Assembly: GCA_964637235.1 (NCBI GenBank)
Contig: CAZWVR010000113.1
Location: forward strand, 1 to 6,409
Direction of reading: 5' to 3'
DNA from: CAZWVR01 sp964637235
GTDB lineage: Bacteria; Bacteroidota; Bacteroidia; Bacteroidales; S143-33
DNA length: 6,409 nucleotides
Numbering within the stretch: position 1 is the stretch's first letter; each line of letters begins with the position of its first letter. Below, piece by piece: positions 1 to 6,409 of the stretch. A model generated the notes under the pieces. That model was given only the letters and a program-made list of their open reading frames with translations, had not been told where the DNA came from and made no database searches. The translations under genes and the position numbers were made by a program.

Positions 1-666
1 AGTTTCGGCATTTATTACAATAAAAAAAAATACAAAAACATTGATGAATTTTTCCGCTATTTTAAATATATCCGACAAACGCACAAACCTATTTCCACTA
101 ATATCCCTATATTAGAATATTTGAGCGACACAGCCAATGCTTACTATCCAATAACGCAAAGCAATAAAAGCCAAATAATAATTGCTGACTATTTAGCAAA
201 ACAATCAGTTGATACTCAGAAATTTATTACTTACGTAAATGAAAGGAACCTAAAAATCCATCTAATAGATACATTTAATTTTTGGAATTTAAAAGAACAA
301 TGGAATTTCCCACAAGACAGCTCTTATAAACCATATTTTATTCTTAAATCTCCTATCCACGGAATATATATAGCTACGGCAGAAATAAAAATCGATACTA
401 TTTCAAAAATGCATTATCCGAGAATGCTACTTTCAATAAGATATGAAAATGATACATTCCAGATAAAAAATATCTATCTACCTATCGACGGCAAATGGCA
501 TAAATATAAACTAATAAATGAAACAGATTCCACGCGAAAGGTAAAATACTTGTATTATTATTTACTATACAATCATGGAAAAATAGACTTTGCAAAATTA
601 CGAAATATAAAACTATACTACCGTCCGTATTACTATAAAAATTATTTGTTTAAAAACGCCGAATAA
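1..666 (+). CDS. Unrecognised protein, C-terminal 221 residues (5' end outside window)
   Basis: The frame is open from the first base of the window to the TAA at 664-666, so this is the 3' part of a longer gene. The TTG at 121 is an internal Leu codon, not a start. I do not recognise the family. The visible part is soluble-looking, rich in Tyr, Lys and Ile, with no membrane segment. The last 110 or so residues alternate hydrophobic and polar residues in short strands, with a turn reading LPIDGKWHKYKL and then LRNIKLYYRP. This suggests, by inference only, a C-terminal beta-sandwich like those that end some Bacteroidota envelope or glycan-related proteins. The stop lies 36 bp before the DUF2723 gene with no terminator between, so the two are probably co-transcribed and may share an envelope role. 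The reading frame is secure; the function is unknown. Confidence 0.8.
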   Translation, partial: SFGIYYNKKKYKNIDEFFRYFKYIRQTHKPISTNIPILEYLSDTANAYYPITQSNKSQIIIADYLAKQSVDTQKFITYVNERNLKIHLIDTFNFWNLKEQWNFPQDSSYKPYFILKSPIHGIYIATAEIKIDTISKMHYPRMLLSIRYENDTFQIKNIYLPIDGKWHKYKLINETDSTRKVKYLYYYLLYNHGKIDFAKLRNIKLYYRPYYYKNYLFKNAE

Positions 667-693
667 TTATTTTTGCAAAAATCGTAAGAAAAT

Positions 694-698
694 AGAGG
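694..698 (+). promoter_or_regulatory. Shine-Dalgarno-like site for the DUF2723 gene
   Basis: AGAGG lies four bases before the ATG at 703. Bacteroidota genes often lack such a site, so its presence helps fix this start. The next in-frame Met is residue 27, after the first membrane helix and just before the conserved WDCGE motif, which makes it an unlikely start. The 36-bp gap to the previous gene shows no convincing promoter. Confidence 0.5.
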
Positions 699-702
699 TA
701 AA

Positions 703-3700
703 ATGAAAAAGTTTAAACTTTACAACACGATTTTAGGATGGATTGTTTTTCTAATAGCAGCTTACACATATCTTTCCACAATGGAGCCCACAGCTAGCTT
801 ATGGGACTGCGGCGAATTTATTGCAACATCATATAAATTAGAAGTCGGACATCCTCCGGGAGCTCCTTTTTTTATGCTTGTACAAAAAGTTATGTCCTTA
901 TTAGCAGGCAATAACGTCCATAAAGTAGCCTATTGGATGAATGTGACTTCTGCCCTTTCCAGTGCTTTTACAATATTATTCTTATTTTGGACAATAAGTT
1001 ATATTGCTCGACGTATAATACTCAAAATAAAAAATAAAGATACTTTAAATACCGCAGAAAGCATTGCTGTTCTCGGTAGTGCCACTGTTGGTGCATTAGC
1101 TTATACATTCTCAGACACATTTTGGTTTTCCGCCGTAGAAGCCGAAGTGTACGCAATGTCTTCGATGTTTACAGCTATTACTTTCTGGATAGCACTAAAA
1201 TGGGATGAACAGGCTGACAAACCTTACGCATACAGATGGCTAATCCTTTTAGGCTTGCTCATAGGTATGGCTATTGGTGTACACCTCTTAAATTTACTTG
1301 TAATACCAGCAGTAAGTATAATCATATATTATAGACTTTTTGTTGATAATAAAAACATTTCTCTCAAAAAAGAAAATACTGGTCTTTTAGTCTCATTTAT
1401 AATAGGTTCATTAGTTTTACTATTTATTATGTACGGTATAATTCAAGGGTTAGTAGCTTTAGGTTCGCAATTTGAACTATTATTTGTAAATACTTTTGGA
1501 TTACCTTTTGAAAGTGGTTTTATTACATTTTTGTTATTACTTTTCGGTGTATTGATTTATGGCATCATTTATTCTATAAAACATCGCAAATATATATTGC
1601 ATGATATTCTGCTTTTTACAATAATGATATTGATTGGTTATTCTGTTTTCGCTATAATTGTAATACGTTCAAATGCTAATCCTCCGATAGACGAAAATAA
1701 CCCTGAATATTCTTTTGCATTAAAAGCTTATTTAAATCGTGAACAATACGGCAATCGTCCTTTATTATATGGTCCATATTACGACGCTCAAATTATAGGG
1801 GAAGAACCTATATATACATACTATAAAGACGATAGCCTAAAAAAATATATTAAAATTAAAAAAACTAATCCTAATTATAAATATGATCCAAATAGAGAAA
1901 CGATATTCCCCAGAATGTATAGCCAAGAAAAAGATCATATTGAAGGATATAAAGCATGGGGAGGCGTCGAACCAGGAGAAAAGCCTAATTTTATAAATAA
2001 TCTGAAATTCTTTTTTAATTATCAGCTTGGGTTTATGTATTTCCGATATATGTTCTGGAACTTCGTAGGTAAGCAAAATGATATACAAGGACACGGAGGA
2101 ATACTTCACGGCAATTGGCTTTCAGGAATTAACTTTATCGACAATGCTCGTCTGGGACCTCAGGATAAAATACCCACAAAATGGAAAAATAAAGCTTCAC
2201 GAAATAAATTTTATTTCCTACCTCTAATATTAGGAATACTGGGATTACTATACAGCTTGTATCATAGAAAATACTTCTGGGCTATTTTGGTATTCTTCTT
2301 TATGACCGGAATAGCAATAGTTATATATCTTAATCAGACACCATATCAACCTCGTGAACGTGATTATGCTTATGCAGGCTCATTCTATGCTTATGCTATC
2401 TGGATAGGTTTGGGTGTACTTGCTATATATGATATGCTAAAACGACTACTAAAATCTGAAACTACAAATGCCATAATTGCCTCCTTGCTGGGATTAACAA
2501 TTCCTATCCTTATGGGCTCCCAAACATGGGATGACCATGACCGCTCCGGTAGATATCATACCAGAGACTTAGCTGCTGACTATCTTAATTCCTGCGATAA
2601 ATATGCAATATTATTTACATACGGAGATAACGATACATTCCCCTTATGGTATGATCAAGAAACCGAAGGAATTAGAACCGATGTCCGCGACGTAAATTTA
2701 AGCCTATTTTCTACTGATTGGTATATTGACCAAATGAAACGTAAAGCTTATGAATCTGACCCATTACCAATTCCTATTTCAAAAAAGAAATATAGAGAGG
2801 GAACAAGAGATATCATAATCATAAATGAAAATCCTAATCTTTTTGTTAATGAAAAGTATCAAGCTAACAAAAAATTATTCATAAACCAATATAAAAAACT
2901 ATATGAACATACTATGAGAATGCTCTCAGCTTCTGAATTTCCAAAAATATTCCAAAAAGATTATAAAACCCTCTCTGAAAAAGGATATGAGAAAATTACT
3001 CCAATGACATTATTAAATCTGCTTAATAGACTTAAACAAAAAAATATTTTAGAAAAGACAAAAGTAAATCCTGATACATTAGATTATCTAAAAGTTAAAA
3101 CAACAGAGCTCGTAAAACAAATAAAAAACAGTTATTTGCCAATAAAAATTGCAATGGATTTTGTACTTTCTGACGATCCTGCTACAAAAATAGGAAATGG
3201 AGCCTACGACTATTTACCAACTAGAAAACTCTTAATACCAGTTGATAAACAAAAAATAATAAAAGCCGGATTTGTACCGCCTGATAAGCAGAACCAAATA
3301 GTAGATGCAATACGATTTACTTTGCCTAAAAAACAGTACTTACTAAAAAGCCAATGGATGGTACTGCTAATATTAGCTAATTTCAATTGGGATAGACCTA
3401 TTTATTTTGCAACAAGTATAGGCACCGAAAATTACTTAGGTTTACAAAAATATTTCCGTTTAGAAGGATTTGCTTATAGATTAGTTCCTTACGAAACCAA
3501 ACCGAAAAATGGAGTATTTGGAGATATAAATACAGACATCCTCTATAATAACTTAATGAACAAATTCAAATGGGGACGTATATATGAACCAGACTTCAAC
3601 GTTGACCATTATGTAGATAGAGTGACAAAAGTTATGGATATTCGCGGAGTATTCCATAGATTAGCAAGCAAACTCATAGAAGAACATAAAAATGATAGTG

Positions 3701-4050
3701 CCAAAGCCGTATTAAATAAAATAGTGCATATAATGCCAGATAACAAATTCCCATTTGATTACTTCTTTGTGCCCATTATTGAGGACTATTACAAAATAAA
3801 TATGAACAAAACCGCAGATTCCTTAGCAAGGATAACTTTCAATAACTATAAAGAAGAATGTGAATTTTACAAAAGTCTAAGTAATGATAAACTCAATACA
3901 GAAGAGATACAACGTAATTTAGGTTTAGCTTATTTCACATTTGGGAAACTGGCAGATATAACTAAAAATAATAATGATTCACTATCCAATGAAATTACGC
4001 AATATAGTAGTACTATTTTGCCATTACTAAGCAATAAGTTCTTTAAATAA
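703..4050 (+). CDS. DUF2723 family (TMEM260-like, GT-C) membrane protein, probable protein O-mannosyltransferase
   Basis: This is a complete 1115-residue inner-membrane protein. Residues 29-55 carry the DUF2723 signature: PTASLWDCGEF, then GHPPGAPFF. D35 and E38 sit in the first external loop, where GT-C enzymes keep catalytic acids. Further conserved-looking blocks are VEAEVY (145-150), GVHLLNL (193-198), RSNANPPIDENNP (322-334), the YQPRERDYAYAGS stretch (548-560), YGDNDTFP (640-647) and NWDRPIYFAT (895-904). By eye there are about 12 membrane helices, eight before residue 322 and four at about 504-606. A loop of about 180 residues separates the two groups. A long soluble C-terminal half ends in a helical, TPR-like tail. 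Human TMEM260, a DUF2723 member, is a protein O-mannosyltransferase; family members generally use lipid-linked sugars outside the membrane. The bacterial donor, acceptor and sugar are inferred. The length is normal for Bacteroidota members. The gene is probably in one transcription unit with the upstream gene. Confidence 0.88.
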   Translation: MKKFKLYNTILGWIVFLIAAYTYLSTMEPTASLWDCGEFIATSYKLEVGHPPGAPFFMLVQKVMSLLAGNNVHKVAYWMNVTSALSSAFTILFLFWTISYIARRIILKIKNKDTLNTAESIAVLGSATVGALAYTFSDTFWFSAVEAEVYAMSSMFTAITFWIALKWDEQADKPYAYRWLILLGLLIGMAIGVHLLNLLVIPAVSIIIYYRLFVDNKNISLKKENTGLLVSFIIGSLVLLFIMYGIIQGLVALGSQFELLFVNTFGLPFESGFITFLLLLFGVLIYGIIYSIKHRKYILHDILLFTIMILIGYSVFAIIVIRSNANPPIDENNPEYSFALKAYLNREQYGNRPLLYGPYYDAQIIGEEPIYTYYKDDSLKKYIKIKKTNPNYKYDPNRETIFPRMYSQEKDHIEGYKAWGGVEPGEKPNFINNLKFFFNYQLGFMYFRYMFWNFVGKQNDIQGHGGILHGNWLSGINFIDNARLGPQDKIPTKWKNKASRNKFYFLPLILGILGLLYSLYHRKYFWAILVFFFMTGIAIVIYLNQTPYQPRERDYAYAGSFYAYAIWIGLGVLAIYDMLKRLLKSETTNAIIASLLGLTIPILMGSQTWDDHDRSGRYHTRDLAADYLNSCDKYAILFTYGDNDTFPLWYDQETEGIRTDVRDVNLSLFSTDWYIDQMKRKAYESDPLPIPISKKKYREGTRDIIIINENPNLFVNEKYQANKKLFINQYKKLYEHTMRMLSASEFPKIFQKDYKTLSEKGYEKITPMTLLNLLNRLKQKNILEKTKVNPDTLDYLKVKTTELVKQIKNSYLPIKIAMDFVLSDDPATKIGNGAYDYLPTRKLLIPVDKQKIIKAGFVPPDKQNQIVDAIRFTLPKKQYLLKSQWMVLLILANFNWDRPIYFATSIGTENYLGLQKYFRLEGFAYRLVPYETKPKNGVFGDINTDILYNNLMNKFKWGRIYEPDFNVDHYVDRVTKVMDIRGVFHRLASKLIEEHKNDSAKAVLNKIVHIMPDNKFPFDYFFVPIIEDYYKINMNKTADSLARITFNNYKEECEFYKSLSNDKLNTEEIQRNLGLAYFTFGKLADITKNNNDSLSNEITQYSSTILPLLSNKFFK

Positions 4051-4074
4051 GAATTTGGGATAATAATTAAATCA

Positions 4075-4320
4075 GCGTGAGGGCGGAGGCGGGTTAGCCG
4101 CCGAAGGTAAAGCTATGCAGGCGTTTGCGGGCGGAGGCTGAGCGATTAGCGAAGCCCCACGCACCGCAAAGCGAGGCAAAACTTAGGCAGGCGTGCTGAC
4201 AGACATAGGCTGCTGCCGCCTGCCTTTGATTTGCCGAGCATCTACGCCTGCAAGCTGAACCACAGGCGGATACAAGCCGTAGCCCGACCCCGAACGAGCA
4301 CTGCGAGTGAGGGGACACGC
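4075..4320. other. GC-rich, highly structured non-coding element (ncRNA, leader or dispersed palindromic repeat)
   Basis: This island has 151 G or C in the 240 bases at 4081-4320 (63%), set in DNA of about 20-35% G+C. Read on the + strand it folds end to end. A closing helix pairs 4075-4079 with 4316-4320. A long interrupted stem follows: 4081-4084/4282-4285, 4088-4090/4276-4278, 4098-4102/4265-4269, 4106-4108/4259-4261, 4111-4114/4253-4256 and 4116-4124/4244-4252, the last 9 bp perfect. It opens into a three-way junction with two hairpins. The first pairs 4125-4130/4164-4169, 4131-4133/4160-4162, 4136-4139/4153-4156 and 4142-4143/4149-4150. The second pairs 4171-4172/4238-4239, 4175-4180/4230-4235 and 4185-4193/4217-4225 (9 bp). 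A small side hairpin pairs 4288-4291/4311-4314 and 4299-4302/4306-4309. Both main hairpins contain tandem G-A mismatches on the + strand. I recognise no known RNA family. Strand and function are undetermined; a repeat family is equally possible. Confidence 0.6.
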
Positions 4321-4352
4321 AATATACTTCATCCCAACCAACTATAATCTCC

Positions 4353-4370
4353 TTATGATTTATATCATAA
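4353..4370. promoter_or_regulatory. Perfect 7-bp inverted repeat, possible operator, upstream of the saccharopine dehydrogenase gene
   Basis: TTATGAT and ATCATAA face each other across a 4-base spacer (TTAT), centred about 58 bp before the ATG at 4420. The size and symmetry suit a dimeric regulator's operator. The stem is A+T-rich and not followed by a T-run, so a terminator is unlikely. The 99-bp stretch 4321-4419 around it is about 22% G+C and would have to hold the dehydrogenase promoter. Only a poor match to the Bacteroidota -7 box (TAnnTTTG) is visible, near 4390-4397, with no clear -33 TTG. In such A+T-rich DNA a repeat of this size can arise by chance. Confidence 0.3.
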
Positions 4371-4419
4371 ATTTTATGTTATACCTAACTTTATTTGTAC
4401 AAAACAAAAAACCTTAATT

Positions 4420-5754
4420 ATGAAAAAAGTTTTAATCTTAGGTGCAGGTATGGTCGTCAGACCAATGGCTAAATACTTATTACAAAATGGTTATTTCGTC
4501 ACTATAGCCAGCAGAACTAAAAGCAAAGCAGATGCTATACTCAAAAATCATCCAAATAGCCGTGCTATCGCTTGGACAGTGGATAAAGAACAAGAACTGG
4601 ATAAAATGATTGAAGAACATGATTTAGTTGTTAGCCTTCTGCCTTATACATACCATGTGATGGTCGCCAAAAAAGCTATTAAGCACCACAAAAATATGGT
4701 GACAACTTCTTATGTTAAACCTGAAATGAAAGCTCTGGATAAAGATGCAAAAGACGCTGGTATTTTAATACTTAACGAAGTAGGCCTTGACCCCGGAATT
4801 GACCATATGTCCGCAAAAAAAATTATAGACCATGTACACGCTAAAAATGGCAAAATACAAGAATTCTATTCACTATGTGGTGCTTTACCTGCTATCGATG
4901 TTGCTTGCCAAAATCCTTTTAAATACAAATTCTCTTGGAGCCCCATTGGCGTGCTTATGGCTGGTAATAATGATGGCAAATACCTAAAAAAAGGAAATAC
5001 TTATTATATCCCTACTGAACATCTTTTTAGAAAACGATTCTATATAAACTTCCCAGAAGTAGGCATCTTAGAAGTTTACCCAAACCGCGATTCAATCCCT
5101 TATATTGATTTATACAATATCCCGGAAACAGAAACTATGTTTCGCGGTACATTGCGCTATCCCGGTTGGAGCGAGATTATTGACACAATGAAACATATCG
5201 GATTATTCTCCGATAAAACATACGATGCTTCAAATTTAACTTATAATCAATTACTTGCTAAAATCTTAAACACAACTGAAAATCAAACTAAACAAGAAAT
5301 AGCCAAGCGCTTCGACATCCCGATAGATTCTTTACCTATAAATGCTATGGAATGGCTCGGTCTATTCTCCGATAAAAAAGTAGGCAAAAAAGACACTATC
5401 CTTCAAATAATAGGTCAATTGATGATTGAAAAAATGACATTACAAGGCGACGAAAAAGATATGGTCGTTATGATGCATCTATTCAAAATTGCTTATCCTG
5501 ATGGCAAAACAGAAGTCATTAGATCTACTATGTTAGACTTCGGTACGCCAAACACCGATACTTCTGTGGCTAGGACAGTATCTTTACCTGCTGCCGCCGC
5601 TGTTATAATGATCTTAGAAAATAAAATACAACTTACTGGCGTTCACATACCCGTTTTGCCTGAACTCTATAATCCTATTCTCGAAAAATTAGAAGAATTA
5701 GGTATAAAGATGATAGAAACCTACGGTTTACCTTCTGAACAAATGATAAAATAA
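4420..5754 (+). CDS. Saccharopine dehydrogenase/reductase, yeast Lys9 type
   Basis: This is a complete 444-residue cytoplasmic oxidoreductase. Residues 1-30 form a Rossmann beta-alpha-beta unit with VLILGAGMVVRP (4-15), which binds the pyridine nucleotide. The catalytic and C-terminal saccharopine dehydrogenase blocks follow: SLLPYTYH (72-79), NEVGLDPGIDH (119-129), CGALPA (153-158), YKFSWSP (169-175), YPNRDS (220-225), FRGTLRYPGW (241-250) and MEWLGLFSD further on. From memory these match yeast Lys9 (446 residues) block for block and in order, so a glutamate-forming saccharopine dehydrogenase (EC 1.5.1.10) is the best call. The enzyme interconverts saccharopine with glutamate plus alpha-aminoadipate semialdehyde. 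In a bacterium it could serve lysine breakdown or act on a related substrate; no lysine-ketoglutarate reductase domain or gene is visible. The ATG follows an A-rich leader without a Shine-Dalgarno site. The gene is a single-gene unit, ending in the terminator at 5762. Confidence 0.9.
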   Translation: MKKVLILGAGMVVRPMAKYLLQNGYFVTIASRTKSKADAILKNHPNSRAIAWTVDKEQELDKMIEEHDLVVSLLPYTYHVMVAKKAIKHHKNMVTTSYVKPEMKALDKDAKDAGILILNEVGLDPGIDHMSAKKIIDHVHAKNGKIQEFYSLCGALPAIDVACQNPFKYKFSWSPIGVLMAGNNDGKYLKKGNTYYIPTEHLFRKRFYINFPEVGILEVYPNRDSIPYIDLYNIPETETMFRGTLRYPGWSEIIDTMKHIGLFSDKTYDASNLTYNQLLAKILNTTENQTKQEIAKRFDIPIDSLPINAMEWLGLFSDKKVGKKDTILQIIGQLMIEKMTLQGDEKDMVVMMHLFKIAYPDGKTEVIRSTMLDFGTPNTDTSVARTVSLPAAAAVIMILENKIQLTGVHIPVLPELYNPILEKLEELGIKMIETYGLPSEQMIK

Positions 5755-5761
5755 AACTTTT

Positions 5762-5793
5762 ATGCCTCCTGCGGTACAACAGGGGGCATTTTT
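5762..5793 (+). terminator. Rho-independent terminator of the saccharopine dehydrogenase gene
   Basis: Eight bases after the stop codon, ATGCCTCCTG (5762-5771) pairs with CAGGGGGCAT (5780-5789) across an 8-base loop. The 10-bp stem contains a single G-U pair and runs into a five-T tract at 5789-5793. It is the strongest transcription stop in the window and separates the dehydrogenase from the gene starting at 5861. Confidence 0.88.
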
Positions 5794-5860
5794 ATTATAG
5801 CTCATTACAAAAGAAAAATTTTTAAATTTTTATCTTTTTACTATTTTACTCCAAAAAAAT

Positions 5861-6409
5861 ATGACACCTTCAGAAGTCGTTGATGCCATCAAAACCATCC
5901 TGGAAAAATCTAAATACTTCTATCAGCTTAAAAATGACGAGGATTTTTTGATACAAGAGCTAAATAAACTATCAAAAGAAACTATTGAACATTTGCATGA
6001 ATTCTATAAAGGTCATGAAAAAATAAATAAATTCCGTTATAAAATAGCCGAACATCTTTTAAAAGGCGAAAAAATTACCAAGGAGATAATTCAAAAATAT
6101 AAAGAAGAAATAGCTGCTCAATATGATAAAGATATTTTTCGTAGTTGGAGCAAATTTTTTTCATTATTTTATACGTTTTTCTATCTTGATTATTATGAAT
6201 TTAAAGAAAAATTAATAAAAATCTCGCAATTTTTCATTGATAAATTAAGTTCAAAAGCAATTAAATTCTCAATTTTTGAATTTAATGGTTCACATAGCTT
6301 TGGCTCTACTTCATGTTTTATAGCTCTTTACAACAACTGCCACAAAAAACATTATGGTAAAAAACAATTAGGTCTGGAACTGGATTATGAACATTTTGTA
6401 TTTGGAAAA
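5861..6409 (+). CDS. Unrecognised protein, N-terminal 183 residues (3' end outside window); possible McrB-like N-terminal region
   Basis: An ATG preceded by an A-rich leader opens a frame of 183 codons with no stop before the window edge. Residues 1-90 are charged and look helical (many Lys, Glu and Ile). Residues 94-112 are aromatic-rich, with WSKFFSLFYTFFYLDYY, too short and mixed for a confident membrane helix. From about 133 the chain looks beta-rich, with FEFNGSHSFGSTSCFIALYNN (139-159) followed by a basic KKHYGKK stretch. The NG-x3-FGS-x5-IALYN pattern faintly recalls N-terminal specificity regions of some McrB-type AAA+ restriction proteins. That link is from memory and weak; the ATPase motifs that would decide it would lie outside the window. 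The T-rich stretch 5794-5860 must carry the promoter; TATCTTTT (5831-5838) resembles a -7 box except for its last base. The gene is real; the function is open. Confidence 0.78.
   Translation, partial: MTPSEVVDAIKTILEKSKYFYQLKNDEDFLIQELNKLSKETIEHLHEFYKGHEKINKFRYKIAEHLLKGEKITKEIIQKYKEEIAAQYDKDIFRSWSKFFSLFYTFFYLDYYEFKEKLIKISQFFIDKLSSKAIKFSIFEFNGSHSFGSTSCFIALYNNCHKKHYGKKQLGLELDYEHFVFGK

Noticed and set aside
121..666. A 181-residue protein starting at TTG 121
   Set aside because: The same frame is open for all 40 codons before it up to the window edge, so the TTG is an internal codon of a gene that starts outside the window.
1837..2109. A 90-codon open frame on the - strand
   Set aside because: It lies wholly inside and antisense to the DUF2723 gene and has no recognisable motif; it is a shadow of A+T-rich coding sequence.
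4094..4318. A 74-codon open frame on the - strand inside the GC island
   Set aside because: Its composition is dominated by Cys, Ala, Arg and Ser and follows the repeated GC-rich words and palindromic arms rather than protein constraint. This is a typical spurious call in a structured repeat.
4075..4320. Lysine riboswitch controlling the saccharopine dehydrogenase gene
   Set aside because: The gene context would suit one, but the fold is a long stem with a three-way junction, not the five-helix lysine aptamer, and I do not see its conserved core sequences. The element also ends 99 bp before the start codon.
4065..4326. Insertion sequence or MITE with target-site duplication
   Set aside because: The ends match for only 5 bp as inverted repeats, and the flanking bases (ATCA on the left, AATA on the right) show no target duplication. 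There is no transposase.
4183..4332. A 49-codon open frame on the - strand starting MKYIACPLTR, with AAGGAGA upstream (4354-4348)
   Set aside because: The Shine-Dalgarno-like site is 15 bases from the ATG, which is too far, and most of the frame again reads through the structured GC-rich arms. It could matter only if copies elsewhere keep the frame.
1..6409. CRISPR array, tRNA, rRNA or prophage genes
   Set aside because: No regularly spaced direct repeats, no cloverleaf with a CCA-ready acceptor, no rRNA-like tracts and no phage-type products were seen on either strand.

Overview
The window reads as a chromosomal segment of a low-GC bacterium of the phylum Bacteroidota, perhaps an uncultured or gut-type lineage. 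The reasons are the strongly A+T-rich codon use, the A-rich leaders in front of two genes that lack a clear Shine-Dalgarno sequence, and a giant DUF2723-type multi-pass membrane protein, a family very common in that phylum. The exact lineage cannot be read from the sequence.

Layout, all genes on the + strand. (1) 1-666 is the 3' end of an unrecognised gene that enters from the left edge. (2) 703-4050, only 36 bp further on, encodes a complete 1115-residue DUF2723 (TMEM260-like, GT-C fold) membrane protein, a probable lipid-linked-sugar-dependent protein O-glycosyltransferase. The two probably form one transcription unit. (3) 4051-4419 is a 369-bp intergenic region. Most of it is an abrupt GC-rich island (63% G+C by hand count over 4081-4320, against about 22% in the 99 bp after it). 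This island can be folded almost end to end into one nested structure with a three-way junction. A 7-bp perfect inverted repeat follows it. (4) 4420-5754 encodes a complete 444-residue saccharopine dehydrogenase/reductase of the yeast Lys9 type, closed by a clear rho-independent terminator at 5762-5793. (5) 5861-6409 is the 5' part of a gene that runs off the right edge. Its product is unrecognised but has a motif that faintly recalls the N-terminal regions of McrB-type AAA+ restriction proteins.

The genes do not form one obvious pathway. The left pair may work together in envelope glycosylation, the dehydrogenase is metabolic and stands as a single-gene unit, and the last gene is a separate unit behind the terminator. 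The most unusual object is the structured GC-rich element at about 4075-4320. It is either a non-coding RNA or leader, or a member of a dispersed palindromic repeat family. It does not look like a protein gene on either strand.
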